Below, piece by piece: positions 1 through 7,028 of a stretch of DNA of 28,137 nt. Source of the stretch: a virus. Numbering within the stretch: the stretch's first letter is position 1; every line of letters starts with the position of its first letter. Below the pieces are notes generated by a model. The model was not told the origin of the DNA, made no database searches, and was given only the letters and a program-made list of their open reading frames with translations. The position numbers and the translations under genes are program-made. The stretch covers positions 1 through 28,137 of the IMG/VR virus record IMGVR_UViG_3300015368_000138. The stretch is one strand, 5' to 3'.

Positions 1-71
1 ACGGAATTGAATGGCTTTTCCGACGCTGTTCCGTTAGACGGCGTAGGAGTATTTGTTGAACTGTCGGTCAT
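1..71 (-). CDS. N-terminus of a gene running off the left edge, possibly scaffold or capsid-assembly protein
   Basis: Reading leftward from an ATG at 71, 23 codons are visible before the edge. The peptide is polar and rich in Thr, Ser, Pro and Asn (it begins MTDSSTNTPTP), a composition typical of the flexible N-terminus of phage scaffolding or capsid proteins. It follows portal and the 77-aa gene on the same strand, where short-tailed phages commonly place scaffold and capsid genes. There is no Shine-Dalgarno sequence, as elsewhere in this window. The opposite strand also has an open frame to 138, so the strand call is not secure. The function is inferred from position only. Confidence 0.45.
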   Translation of the reverse strand, partial: MTDSSTNTPTPSNGTASEKPFNS

Positions 72-194
72 GGTTTTTAAAGCGTCCAAGAACGCAAGGA
101 TCAGTGCTGCTCAAGGGCGCAACAAGGGAAGCCCATAGTTTAAGATATGGAGTAAATTTTTACATTTATACAATACCTTTTGAAAAAATAGTCA

Positions 195-214
195 GGTCGG
201 GTAAGGTCGGGTAA
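195..214. repeat. Tandem 10-bp repeat GGTCGGGTAA x2
   Basis: Two perfect head-to-tail copies of GGTCGGGTAA lie in the 92-159 bp gap between the 77-aa gene and the left-edge gene. The same 10-mer occurs once more at 6328-6337, inside the start of the probable small terminase gene. The gap is otherwise AT-rich and shows no clear hairpin terminator. A regulatory role is possible but unproven. Confidence 0.7.
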
Positions 215-230
215 TGTTTTGTTAGTACCA

Positions 231-464
231 TTACATGGAGCCATTGATCTCTTTAGCCTTTTCACGCAACTGATTAAGCAGTAGCAGGAAATCATTTAAG
301 GCTTCTGCGCGACCAGCGGCGTGAGTACGTTCCTCGCCATTGGTTTCGCGACTTATGGCTGTTTCAACTTCGTCTTTTACGGCATCATTCAAAACAAGAA
401 TGATACCGTTCCAAAGATGATTTTCGCCAGAAAAGCCAAAGGCTTCTACGAGTTTAGGCTCCAT
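231..464 (-). CDS. 77-aa phage protein of unknown function downstream of portal
   Basis: The start ATG lies 3 nt after the portal stop codon, so the gene is almost certainly cotranscribed and coupled with portal. The product is acidic and mostly helical: an N-terminal half with hydrophobic helices (around IILVLNDAVKDEVETA), a short polar linker around residues 38-50, and a leucine-rich helix around residues 51-72. There is no signal peptide or membrane segment and no family that I recognise. Position between portal and the presumed capsid/scaffold genes suggests a virion-assembly role, but this is inference. No competing frame covers the region as well. Confidence 0.75.
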   Translation of the reverse strand: MEPKLVEAFGFSGENHLWNGIILVLNDAVKDEVETAISRETNGEERTHAAGRAEALNDFLLLLNQLREKAKEINGSM

Positions 465-467
465 ATG

Positions 468-2600
468 TTAGCTTTCTATAGGTTTTACGCCGTAAGAACC
501 GATTTGTTTGTTCTGTTGTTGCATAATAGACATCTGCAAGTTTTTTGCATAATTTTCCATTAGCTTTTGGAACAATGGATCAGACTTTACAGCTTGTTGA
601 GCTTTTGGATTCTTGCTAACAATTTCTTGAGCATATTGTAACTTAGTCTTAGCAGCAGGATCATTTTGAGTATACATTGCCTCAGTACCTAGCATCATTA
701 GAGCAATATCGCTTTGTACATCCTTGTACATTTTTTGACTTGCTGATGTTTGATCAGTAATCAGATCAGTAGCAGCAGTTGGTGATATAGCTTCAGTAAT
801 TGCCATGATCAACTTGTTGCGGTCAATAACTCCACCTGTATCAAGTGGTACAACAAACTGTGAAATAGCTTTTAGTTTTTCTAGTACATAGTCTGGATTT
901 AAATCACGAACATCAAATCGTAAGATGAAATCAAATTGGCCAGCTATGTCTGATATGTTTTTAGGTAGTTGAGATCCTGTAACACGTTTAATTTCTTCAT
1001 CTGGTAGATATTGCAAGCAAAGTTGAAATACTTGTGAGAATACAATGCTCCAAGTACCAAACCAGTTGTTTAAATTCTGCTGTTGTATCAATTGTGATTT
1101 AACAGGTGATACTGCTGCATGATTTAAACCGAAATAATTAGCGTGGCGTGCATAAGCGCGGTCCATAACTTCTACTGCTTCTCCAATTACGGATGCAGGA
1201 GGTGTCATAAACTCATAATCATCAGACTGAGTGACAGGAAGCTGTACAGCAGGTCCAATCTTATTGATCATACCAATGCGCTTCTTAACTTTAATTGGAG
1301 GAAGCGTTGTAAATGCGGTACGGTCACGCATTGAATCGGCTTGAGCTTTAATTTCGTCTTGGTCTGTGCTTGATAATTCTGGAATACCACGGCTTTCCAT
1401 GATACGACGACGTAAACGCTCGCGACGATAATCAACAAACGGATAATTTCCGTGTGCGTAATCAAGTAATTCGTGTTTTCCAAAAGTTTGATCGCCTACT
1501 AGTGGACAGAACACTGTAAAATAAATTGCAGGTACGCCCTTTTCATCAATTTGACGAACGTAAGCGTATACAACTTCAATTAAATGATCAGTACGAAGAG
1601 CACCAGCTGTATTTAATGCAGTCGAAACAAGATTAATATCATTAAACCATGACTGTCTGCCCTGAGTAAGCGCAGCCTGATTAACAAATTCCTCATCCCA
1701 CTCATCGCTAACAACCATAGCACGCATTTGTACTTCGGTCATGTACTGACGGCGAAAAATTACGCGCGCATCTTGCAAATTAATTGTCTCAGGAGGAAAT
1801 GCAACTTCGTCAAATGGTTTTAATGCAGCAATAGAAGGTAAATTCTTTTGTACATATTCTTCTTCGTACTCACCAGTGCCTGTGGTACGCAGATCTTTAA
1901 TCATTTTACGCAGATCTCCCTTATAAACATCTGGTAGGTACTGCTCAAATATAGCAATCACATTATCTTCATGTTCTTCTGACATGATCATAGCAGGTAA
2001 TTGCAATAGTGGTGACTGTGGATCTTGTTGTGCAGCCTGTTGAACCATTTGTTCAATTTGCTGCATAGTAATAGTCTGTATACGTTTTGAAATCTTTTGA
2101 TCCCAGCAAACGTGTACTACTGCCCACCCATACTGTTGGCAATACTGAGCAAGTAGTTCAGATTCACGTTGTAGTTCTGCTTTCATTTTGTTCTCACGAA
2201 TCCATGTCATTAGATCCGTAGCAGCTTCAGCAGATGCCGCATCTTGAATGTCAACACCAGAAACCTTTAGATCTGCACGTTCAAATGATGTCGTCAAAGT
2301 GGCGACAAGTTCATTTATAGTGCTATCAATTAGGCGAACGCGAATATCGGACGCGCCTTCAAATGGAAATACCTGCTTTCCATCTTGGCCAGTATTTGAC
2401 CATTTCTTTCCGTCGTCAGTCTGTCCTGACCATTTACAGAAACGTACCGCATCATTATCATCGATACGGCTCATGTTATTACCTGAGTATAAGGAACGTC
2501 TAAATTCCCATGATAGGTAGTTTATGTCTGGCTTGTCTTGGTAATGAACTAGGCGATCCGTGTTGGGGCTGCCCGGCGTGAACTGGTATTCGTAACTCAT
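468..2600 (-). CDS. Portal protein, P22-type
   Basis: The 710-aa product matches the length and composition of P22-type portal proteins, which form the dodecameric ring at the capsid vertex through which DNA is packaged and ejected. It opens with the aromatic, acidic N-terminal region seen in these portals (RFCKWSGQ, then PFEGASDIRVRL near residue 80), followed by a long α/β body and a C-terminal segment rich in Gln, Met and Asn (QKLMENYAKNLQM), as expected for the helical barrel or crown region. It sits downstream of large terminase, separated only by a 59-aa HTH gene. The start ATG has no Shine-Dalgarno sequence. Family assignment comes from sequence pattern and gene order, and I am fairly sure of it. 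Confidence 0.9.
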   Translation of the reverse strand: MSYEYQFTPGSPNTDRLVHYQDKPDINYLSWEFRRSLYSGNNMSRIDDNDAVRFCKWSGQTDDGKKWSNTGQDGKQVFPFEGASDIRVRLIDSTINELVATLTTSFERADLKVSGVDIQDAASAEAATDLMTWIRENKMKAELQRESELLAQYCQQYGWAVVHVCWDQKISKRIQTITMQQIEQMVQQAAQQDPQSPLLQLPAMIMSEEHEDNVIAIFEQYLPDVYKGDLRKMIKDLRTTGTGEYEEEYVQKNLPSIAALKPFDEVAFPPETINLQDARVIFRRQYMTEVQMRAMVVSDEWDEEFVNQAALTQGRQSWFNDINLVSTALNTAGALRTDHLIEVVYAYVRQIDEKGVPAIYFTVFCPLVGDQTFGKHELLDYAHGNYPFVDYRRERLRRRIMESRGIPELSSTDQDEIKAQADSMRDRTAFTTLPPIKVKKRIGMINKIGPAVQLPVTQSDDYEFMTPPASVIGEAVEVMDRAYARHANYFGLNHAAVSPVKSQLIQQQNLNNWFGTWSIVFSQVFQLCLQYLPDEEIKRVTGSQLPKNISDIAGQFDFILRFDVRDLNPDYVLEKLKAISQFVVPLDTGGVIDRNKLIMAITEAISPTAATDLITDQTSASQKMYKDVQSDIALMMLGTEAMYTQNDPAAKTKLQYAQEIVSKNPKAQQAVKSDPLFQKLMENYAKNLQMSIMQQQNKQIGSYGVKPIES

Positions 2601-2609
2601 AAGATTTAA

Positions 2610-2789
2610 TTATTTAACTTTTTGATTAACGTATTGTAAAACTTCGTCTCGGTAGAACCGATGCAATCCCCCAAGAGTCTTAAACGTGCGTAGCTCGCCA
2701 GCGATTCTTAGTCGATCAAAATATTTTTCTGATAGACCAGTCAATTGTCGTGCCTGCTTGCGTGTGATTAGTGGAGGAAATTCTTTCAT
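2610..2789 (-). CDS. Small HTH (excisionase/MerR-like) DNA-binding protein
   Basis: This 59-aa gene fills the gap between terminase and portal. Its ATG overlaps the terminase stop as TAATG at 2789-2791, and it ends 9 nt before the portal start. The sequence has the pattern of the HTH_17/AlpA-type winged helix: LITRKQARQLTGLSEKYFDRL (recognition helices, in two parts), then a wing of the form TFKTLGGLHRFYRDEVLQYV ending in a helix. Such folds bind DNA in excisionases, MerR-type regulators and some phage control proteins. Its place within the packaging module suggests regulation of late genes or a role in DNA recognition during packaging. Neither can be decided from sequence. Confidence 0.85.
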   Translation of the reverse strand: MKEFPPLITRKQARQLTGLSEKYFDRLRIAGELRTFKTLGGLHRFYRDEVLQYVNQKVK

Positions 2790-4414
2790 TAGTAAGATCC
2801 GCCGCCAACGGCAGCGAATGATTTTTTATCGTGATGTTCTGGATGCATAACGGCCAAATACCTTAGTCCGTCTATAGGATCTTTAGTGGCTCCCTTTTCA
2901 CCGTCCGCGCCAGTCCATTCACGCAGTGAATAGATTAGGTTTTCGCACTCGGATGAAACGTAGAGTTTAGGCTCATTAATAGTAGAAATTGGTTGTGATG
3001 GATCGTAGTCTAGCCAGTCATTAATCATTGCCACGCCTTCTTCAACTCGTATGCCTGCGGCTGGCGTAAAAAACATTGCAGGATCTGATTCAAGTAACTC
3101 AATTAAACTAGTACCGCCGTCTTTACCTGCGGCCTGCGTTCCACCTGCTCTTGGATCAATGTATCTTTCAAATATAATTTCTTTACCTTCAAGATCGCGT
3201 ATCAGTTCCTTGTAGGCATCAATTCCACGGCCTGCACCGTTTTTTTGTCCAAGTCCCATTTTACCGTCTGCCTTATCTCCTGCAATTGCCCACTCGCCGA
3301 CACTGATGTCTGGCCATTCGCGGTAAATATACTTTCTGCCTTGGTCATCGACTCGCATCCATAGCATAAACCAGTTACGGCTACCTGCTGGATCGATCAC
3401 CATATAATTTGTACCTAGACGAGGTATCTTGTCAGGTGCAATAATGTTATTCTCACCAAATCTAGGAAAATGTGAACCTGTCAGTGACTCAGCCCATCCA
3501 TACGCACGAATCTTTAACTCATAGCTATTTCTACCTTGCAGCGTGCGCTTCATATTATCCCAGTCCGAATACGGATTCATATTCGAGTGAAACCAAATAA
3601 TAGCAGCATTTTTACCGTGGCACTTAGCAGTATATGGCATCGTACCACTAGGCAGTCCCTGCACATTAATTGCACTAGATAGTAGTTCCGCTTTCTTAGC
3701 TTTTTGAAATCTACATCCTGCGACATATTCCTTAACGGTCTGATTGTAACCAGTCACTGGAGTAAACGTCACTAGCAGCACCCCATTCCTAGTAACCAAA
3801 CGGTAACGCAGCGTCTCTATCCAGTCCAGTGGTACTAACTCATCGCACCATATCATATCACACTCTCCGCCCTCAATGACTCGCTTGTCTTGAGCGTAGT
3901 TCATAAAGAAACACTGGCTCTTATTAGGCAGTACAAAACTATTATCAGAGAATCCGTTCTTTTGCGTATAAGAAATATTAGTGATCTTTGTTTTCTTGGC
4001 GTTCTTAAACTCAGGCGGCAAATACTTCCAGACCACGTTTTGCTGCATCTGTATAGAACTTTGATTAGTTGTATGCAGACACCATACCCTAGACTCTGCC
4101 TTGTTAGCCATGATCTGGTTTAACTTCTTTGCCGCATACTCAGTCTTGCCTGCACGATTACCACCCATAACAAGCAGATCCCTATATTCAAGCATCAGCT
4201 TATCGGCATCTTTCCAGTGCGGTGGCTCATACCCATGACGAAATGGGTCCATTTTCTCGGCCATTATCTTATCTTCCCGAATCTGCAATCTGCGAGCCGT
4301 TTCCTCCGCACCATGCTCTGCCACTAACGCCTTGATATCTTCAAGCGTAGGAGCGTATAGCACTGGATGCGGCGTAGGAACGTAGCCTGCAATCTGCTTA
4401 TCGGTTTTGGTCAT
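2789..4414 (-). CDS. terL: Terminase large subunit (packaging ATPase and nuclease)
   Basis: The 541-aa protein drives DNA translocation into the procapsid and cuts the packaged DNA. The ATPase domain shows Walker A GGNRAGKT (residues 84-91), Walker B DMIWCDE (186-192) and the coupling motif LVTFTP (214-219). The C-terminal RNase H-like nuclease domain shows acidic residues in VIDPAGS (D341), RYIDPRAGG (D420) and KDPIDGLRYL (D512/D515), plausibly the metal ligands. The N-terminal 75 residues contain the helical extension that precedes the ATPase core. The ATG is preceded by CTTTCATT with no Shine-Dalgarno sequence. It lies upstream of the HTH gene and portal, in standard phage order. Confidence 0.95.
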   Translation of the reverse strand: MTKTDKQIAGYVPTPHPVLYAPTLEDIKALVAEHGAEETARRLQIREDKIMAEKMDPFRHGYEPPHWKDADKLMLEYRDLLVMGGNRAGKTEYAAKKLNQIMANKAESRVWCLHTTNQSSIQMQQNVVWKYLPPEFKNAKKTKITNISYTQKNGFSDNSFVLPNKSQCFFMNYAQDKRVIEGGECDMIWCDELVPLDWIETLRYRLVTRNGVLLVTFTPVTGYNQTVKEYVAGCRFQKAKKAELLSSAINVQGLPSGTMPYTAKCHGKNAAIIWFHSNMNPYSDWDNMKRTLQGRNSYELKIRAYGWAESLTGSHFPRFGENNIIAPDKIPRLGTNYMVIDPAGSRNWFMLWMRVDDQGRKYIYREWPDISVGEWAIAGDKADGKMGLGQKNGAGRGIDAYKELIRDLEGKEIIFERYIDPRAGGTQAAGKDGGTSLIELLESDPAMFFTPAAGIRVEEGVAMINDWLDYDPSQPISTINEPKLYVSSECENLIYSLREWTGADGEKGATKDPIDGLRYLAVMHPEHHDKKSFAAVGGGSY

Positions 4415-4519
4415 AATGAAAGTCTGTTACATAATCTACCATAACTTTGATAGACCATGTGGAAAATGTGCTCTGCTTTTTAAGATACCACTTGGCCAAC
4501 CATAATCTAGGAAAAGTAA

Positions 4520-4732
4520 CTATACGCCTTCCTCGTCTCCAGATTTCACGAAGTAGGGGCGGTCTCTCGTTAATTCTACGGCGAAGTGGTCGTCCGTCGT
4601 CTTGCCCTGCCATGTCACTTGGTAAAGGGTTCCCCCATCCGCCGTATAGAGAATTCCTGTAACGATACCCGGCAGGTCCTCCGTCTTGTGGAACACTATC
4701 TCCCCGAACGCAAACAGCGGTTGATCGATCAT
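4520..4732 (-). CDS. 70-aa conserved-looking small protein upstream of terminase
   Basis: The product reads as a compact β-rich domain: FGEIVFHKTEDLPGIVTGI, then YQVTWQGKTTDDHFAVELT. This has the look of a small SH3/Tudor-like barrel, with alternating hydrophobics, conserved glycines and a strand ending in W. The ATG overlaps the stop of the upstream 49-aa gene as ATGA (4729-4732), which supports this frame over a longer competing one spanning 4398-4826. The fold is inferred and the function unknown. Similar small proteins often sit between the small and large terminase genes of phages. About 105 bp separate it from the terminase start. Confidence 0.8.
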   Translation of the reverse strand: MIDQPLFAFGEIVFHKTEDLPGIVTGILYTADGGTLYQVTWQGKTTDDHFAVELTRDRPYFVKSGDEEGV

Positions 4733-4878
4733 TTCTTTTTATAGGTGTAGCCACCTTTTTCCGCACCTTTGACTTTGCCTGCGTTGATTGAGGCATAGAA
4801 GACTTGTTTTGCTTTTTGTTCTCCATATTCTTCCTTCATATTACCTAATATCTTTTTTCCTTTTTTGCTGAGTGGCAT
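4729..4878 (-). CDS. 49-aa lysine-rich phage protein (KGKKI...YASINAGK type)
   Basis: This short, highly basic protein begins MPLSKKGKKILGNMKEEYG and continues with VFYASINAGKVKG. This matches a small protein type commonly found near terminase genes in many tailed phages, with the pattern KGKKI followed by YG, a KG/VFYAS core and IKG. Its role is not established. Strong basicity suggests nucleic-acid contact, and its location suggests packaging. It starts 9 nt after the 174-aa gene ends and its stop overlaps the next start (ATGA), as in a coupled operon. Composition, overlap and family pattern agree. Confidence 0.85.
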   Translation of the reverse strand: MPLSKKGKKILGNMKEEYGEQKAKQVFYASINAGKVKGAEKGGYTYKKK

Positions 4879-4887
4879 ATATTTCCT

Positions 4888-5412
4888 TTACCATATACCT
4901 GCGAATCTTGGATGTCGGGCGGCAACAAGTATGTTGTCGTACTGGCGCACAGGTATCACCATGCCCGATATGAAATTGTGACTTGCCTTAACTTTGCAAG
5001 GTACGCGCTTGCCTTCATATTCCACAAGTATCATGCGCTTGTTGGCAAACTTGTTAGCAAAGACAATGGCCTCTTGGTCGGTCCACCAGCCGGGGCGTCC
5101 ATGCGTTGCAATCATCGTATTAGCTTTTATCTTTGGTATCTCCTTAACTCTAATCACTTTCGGCTCAATAGGCTCAACAACAGGCTCCTTTGGCGTTATA
5201 TCGATGTTTAACATCAACTTCATAGCATCCACTCCACTTGAGTGATAAAAGGTCTGTTTAGGCATTCCTTTATAATCCCAGTGCTCACCCTTTATCAACT
5301 TGGCTATACGCCTTTTAGCAAGCTCTGGCTGGCCAAGACCTAGATCTCTGGCTAGTTGCTTTTCACTAATACAAAATTGTACCACCTCAATAGGTTGTAT
5401 ATATTCACTCAT
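4888..5412 (-). CDS. 174-aa protein with N-terminal HTH-like region, unknown function
   Basis: Residues about 14-45 (ISEKQLARDLGLGQPELAKRRIAKL) read as a helix-turn-helix with a preceding helix, and the next segment is a short wing. A proline-rich linker follows (about residues 70-90, with repeated PxV and IPKIK). The C-terminal domain, about residues 95-174, contains PGWWTDQEAIVFANKF and a β-rich stretch LVEYEGKRVPCKV. I do not recognise that domain. The gene lies between the candidate small terminase and the small genes preceding large terminase, and its ATG overlaps the stop of the 29-aa peptide gene. A DNA-binding or packaging-accessory role is plausible but unproven. Confidence 0.8.
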   Translation of the reverse strand: MSEYIQPIEVVQFCISEKQLARDLGLGQPELAKRRIAKLIKGEHWDYKGMPKQTFYHSSGVDAMKLMLNIDITPKEPVVEPIEPKVIRVKEIPKIKANTMIATHGRPGWWTDQEAIVFANKFANKRMILVEYEGKRVPCKVKASHNFISGMVIPVRQYDNILVAARHPRFAGIW

Positions 5413-5498
5413 CTATGTTCGTTGGTTATTACTAACATTACACCTATAGCTATAAATAAAGCTATGATAATTAAGGTTATCTGTATCTTTGCTTCCAT
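5409..5498 (-). CDS. 29-aa single-span membrane peptide
   Basis: The frame starts at an ATG at 5498 and encodes MEAKIQ followed by about 18 hydrophobic residues (TLIIIALFIAIGVMLVI) and a short polar tail TNEHR. This is a classic minimal membrane peptide. Its TGA stop overlaps the ATG of the 174-aa gene (ATGA, 5409-5412), which argues for real translation. The function is unknown; phage peptides of this type include spanin partners, holin modulators and superinfection-exclusion factors. The location, upstream of packaging genes and far from the lysis cassette, fits none of these clearly. Confidence 0.6.
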   Translation of the reverse strand: MEAKIQITLIIIALFIAIGVMLVITNEHR

Positions 5499-5511
5499 AA
5501 ATTAATCACGT

Positions 5512-5703
5512 TAAGAGGCTCCAACTCTTATCCTCGGAATTGATCCCACTACGTCTAATGGGTATCTCCGATGTGCTGTGCTTTGCACCAAACGTGAAAA
5601 GTGCTTTTGTATAAAAAAAATTCGGAGAGGTAATGCGTCAGCAAAATTCCCCATATAGGGGCAAGGCATCCCCCCCTCCCCTAGCCTTACAATATTGTGT
5701 AAG
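5512..5703 (-). ncRNA. Candidate structured noncoding element beside the small terminase gene
   Basis: The 259-bp gap 5499-5757 holds no convincing gene but several hairpins. These are: TAAGAG/CTCTTA (5512-5517 with 5525-5530); a longer stem CGGA, GAT, CCCA with TGGG, ATC, TCCG (5535-5570, one 3-nt and one 1-nt bulge); GTGC/GCAC (5578-5588); CCCC/GGGG (5649-5661); and two overlapping alternatives, AAGGC/GCCTT (5663-5688) and CTTACA/TGTAAG (5686-5703). A 7-base and a 4-base run of C, split by one T, lie at 5670-5681. The element could be a noncoding RNA on the minus-strand transcript, a leader, or a DNA packaging site. The strand is inferred from the flanking genes. Confidence 0.4.
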
Positions 5704-5757
5704 TTGTTGGTTATCATCGACTTAATTGCGGAATACAAAAGTTATTTAACATAATGC

Positions 5758-6351
5758 CTATTGTGCGAAGGAATTACCTTTAGTTGCTGATGATGAGGAA
5801 CTTATATCAATCACATCGTCATCATGTACCTGCTTTATGTTGTTACTGGCCTGTGCTAGCATCATATTGACTGAATGTACGTCAACAGTAAGCCGATGTT
5901 CCGTAACTACTTGAGCTTCACCAGCTAAACTCAGTGCTTTATCGGCAGCAATAGCTACAGTAAGACCGATTGCACTTAAATTGCCCGGCTTCAAATCCGC
6001 TGGATCAATGTTATCTATCGCCTTTTCAAGTAGTTCTGCGCCTTTGGCTGCGACTCTTGCGAGTGTGCCTGATGCTGATCTTCTGTAGATAGCCAGAGCT
6101 GCGGCTGGATCTGATTGTTCTAGTTCGCGCCTTACTGCTGTGACTGTGTGATCTGATACGCTGTACTTTTGTGCGAGTCCTACGACTGATCCTCCGGCTT
6201 TTAAACCTCTGATAATTGATTCACGTTTTTCTGGATCTAGCTTTTCGGTGGTGAAATTGCGCGAAGCTACGTTAGTTTTAAGCCGTTGCGTTGGCGACTG
6301 AAGGTCAACTACGTCAAGGTTAGTCAAGGTCGGGTAAGGTTTATTGGTCAC
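5758..6351 (-). CDS. Probable terminase small subunit (HTH protein)
   Basis: The 197-aa product has an N-terminal helix-turn-helix: DPEKRESIIRGLKAGGSVVG, then LAQKYSVSDHTVTAVRREL (about residues 40-80). A central region follows in which helices lead to LKPGNLSAIGLTVAIAADKALSLAGEA (given here in part only), and an acidic, serine-rich tail ends it. HTH plus the DKALSLAGE-type segment is typical of phage small terminases and related DNA-recognition proteins, and the packaging genes follow on the same strand. No in-frame ATG exists near the start; GTG at 6351 is the only usual start codon after an in-frame TAG. An alternative is a transcriptional regulator. Four small genes separate it from large terminase, which is unusual. 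Confidence 0.55.
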   Translation of the reverse strand: MTNKPYPTLTNLDVVDLQSPTQRLKTNVASRNFTTEKLDPEKRESIIRGLKAGGSVVGLAQKYSVSDHTVTAVRRELEQSDPAAALAIYRRSASGTLARVAAKGAELLEKAIDNIDPADLKPGNLSAIGLTVAIAADKALSLAGEAQVVTEHRLTVDVHSVNMMLAQASNNIKQVHDDDVIDISSSSSATKGNSFAQ

Positions 6352-6478
6352 CTTGGTAGCAGATTTTAAGAAAAAAGATAGGTCCTATGAAAAAATAATT
6401 AAAAATAGTTAACAATAAACTTGCACTGAACCAAACGATAGGTTTTATTCAGTGTGTACTCATTAACCATTAATCCAA
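6352..6478. promoter_or_regulatory. Divergent regulatory region with dyads and a candidate plus-strand promoter
   Basis: This AT-rich gap separates the plus operon from the minus-strand packaging genes. It contains ATAGG-T-CCTAT (6378-6388), a perfect dyad with an odd centre, and CACTGAA/TTCAGTG (6424-6430 and 6448-6454). The hexamers TTGCAC (6421-6426) and TTTATT (6444-6449), 17 bp apart, form a weak σ70-like promoter for the plus operon, and the second dyad overlaps both. GATAGG occurs twice (6377-6382 and 6437-6442). The sites are seen; their function as promoter and operator is inference. Confidence 0.45.
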
Positions 6479-6754
6479 ATGACAACAAAAAATACCAATA
6501 CAGATATATATGTACTTACGCAATCCAATGAAATTGCATACAAAATTGCGCAATCACTAGCGGCAAAAATTGAAAGCAGCTCACCAGACCCAGACTTCGA
6601 TGATGATATAGAAATGATGGTGGACTCTGCTCTGAATGACATCCGCGCTAAAACGATCACCTGCATTAAGCATATGCATAAACTTAAAGACACTTGCGAC
6701 ACTCGCGTGCTACGCATTGACAATCACGGCAACTTCTACCTAGGAGACAAATAA
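6479..6754 (+). CDS. 91-aa unknown acidic-patch protein, first gene of plus operon
   Basis: The first gene of the only plus-strand operon. The product is mainly helical, with an Asp-rich segment at about residues 36-45 (SPDPDFDDDIE) and a more basic C-terminal part containing two cysteines (TCIKHMHKLKDTC). It has no signal peptide, membrane span or family motif that I recognise. The ATG lies about 25 nt after the candidate -10 hexamer. The next gene begins 1 nt after its stop. Early-type orientation and small size suggest a host-interaction or regulatory protein, but no function can be assigned from sequence. Confidence 0.75.
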   Translation: MTTKNTNTDIYVLTQSNEIAYKIAQSLAAKIESSSPDPDFDDDIEMMVDSALNDIRAKTITCIKHMHKLKDTCDTRVLRIDNHGNFYLGDK

Positions 6755-6755
6755 A

Positions 6756-7028
6756 ATGAAATTAATTAAATATATCGATTATTATAACGAAAACACAATA
6801 ACAGCTAAACAGCTTAACAAAGGTAAAAGTTGTTTTAGAGTGTACTTTGTTTACGAGAATAAATGCAGGTATGTTAGACTGTTCGCCCATTGTTTTGACT
6901 TTGAACAGACACAGGAAGCATTTGACGTTTACGCTTCGTTAAAATGCGAGGAGGAATTCATATATGAGTCAGCAATTAAGGCTCGTGACCGTTATTTCCG
7001 CAAAAATACCAATGAAGTGCTAACATGA
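6756..7028 (+). CDS. 90-aa unknown protein, second gene of plus operon
   Basis: This is a lysine- and aromatic-rich soluble protein: an N-terminal basic region (MKLIKYIDYYN), a central β-rich segment CFRVYFVYENKCRYVRLF, then a helical part with EEFIYESAIKARDRYF near the C-terminus. No domain is recognised. The start follows the previous stop by 1 nt and has AGGAG 9 nt upstream, one of the few Shine-Dalgarno-like matches in the window, although that stretch also encodes the preceding protein. The TGA stop overlaps the next ATG (ATGA, 7025-7028). Confidence 0.75.
   Translation: MKLIKYIDYYNENTITAKQLNKGKSCFRVYFVYENKCRYVRLFAHCFDFEQTQEAFDVYASLKCEEEFIYESAIKARDRYFRKNTNEVLT

Noticed and set aside
1-138. 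Plus-strand frame open from the left edge to a stop at 138
   Set aside because: The minus-strand reading agrees with the operon direction and with a phage scaffold-like N-terminus. The plus frame has no recognisable pattern in its 45 residues.
4398-4826. 142-aa frame upstream of the large terminase
   Set aside because: It overlaps two shorter genes with better sequence character and ATGA coupling (4520-4732 and 4729-4878). The arginine- and glycine-rich middle looks like an out-of-frame reading. A 33-residue end portion from a TTG at 4499 is possible but too weak to call.
5505-5600. Possible tRNA
   Set aside because: The local translation resembles tRNA shadows, but no 7-bp acceptor stem, standard T-arm or anticodon arm can be laid out, and the T-loop consensus TTCRA is missing.
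5511-5738. 75-aa frame in the hairpin-rich gap
   Set aside because: It has a TTG start, low-complexity and runs through several perfect hairpins and a run of C, as expected for noncoding DNA. No family pattern is visible.
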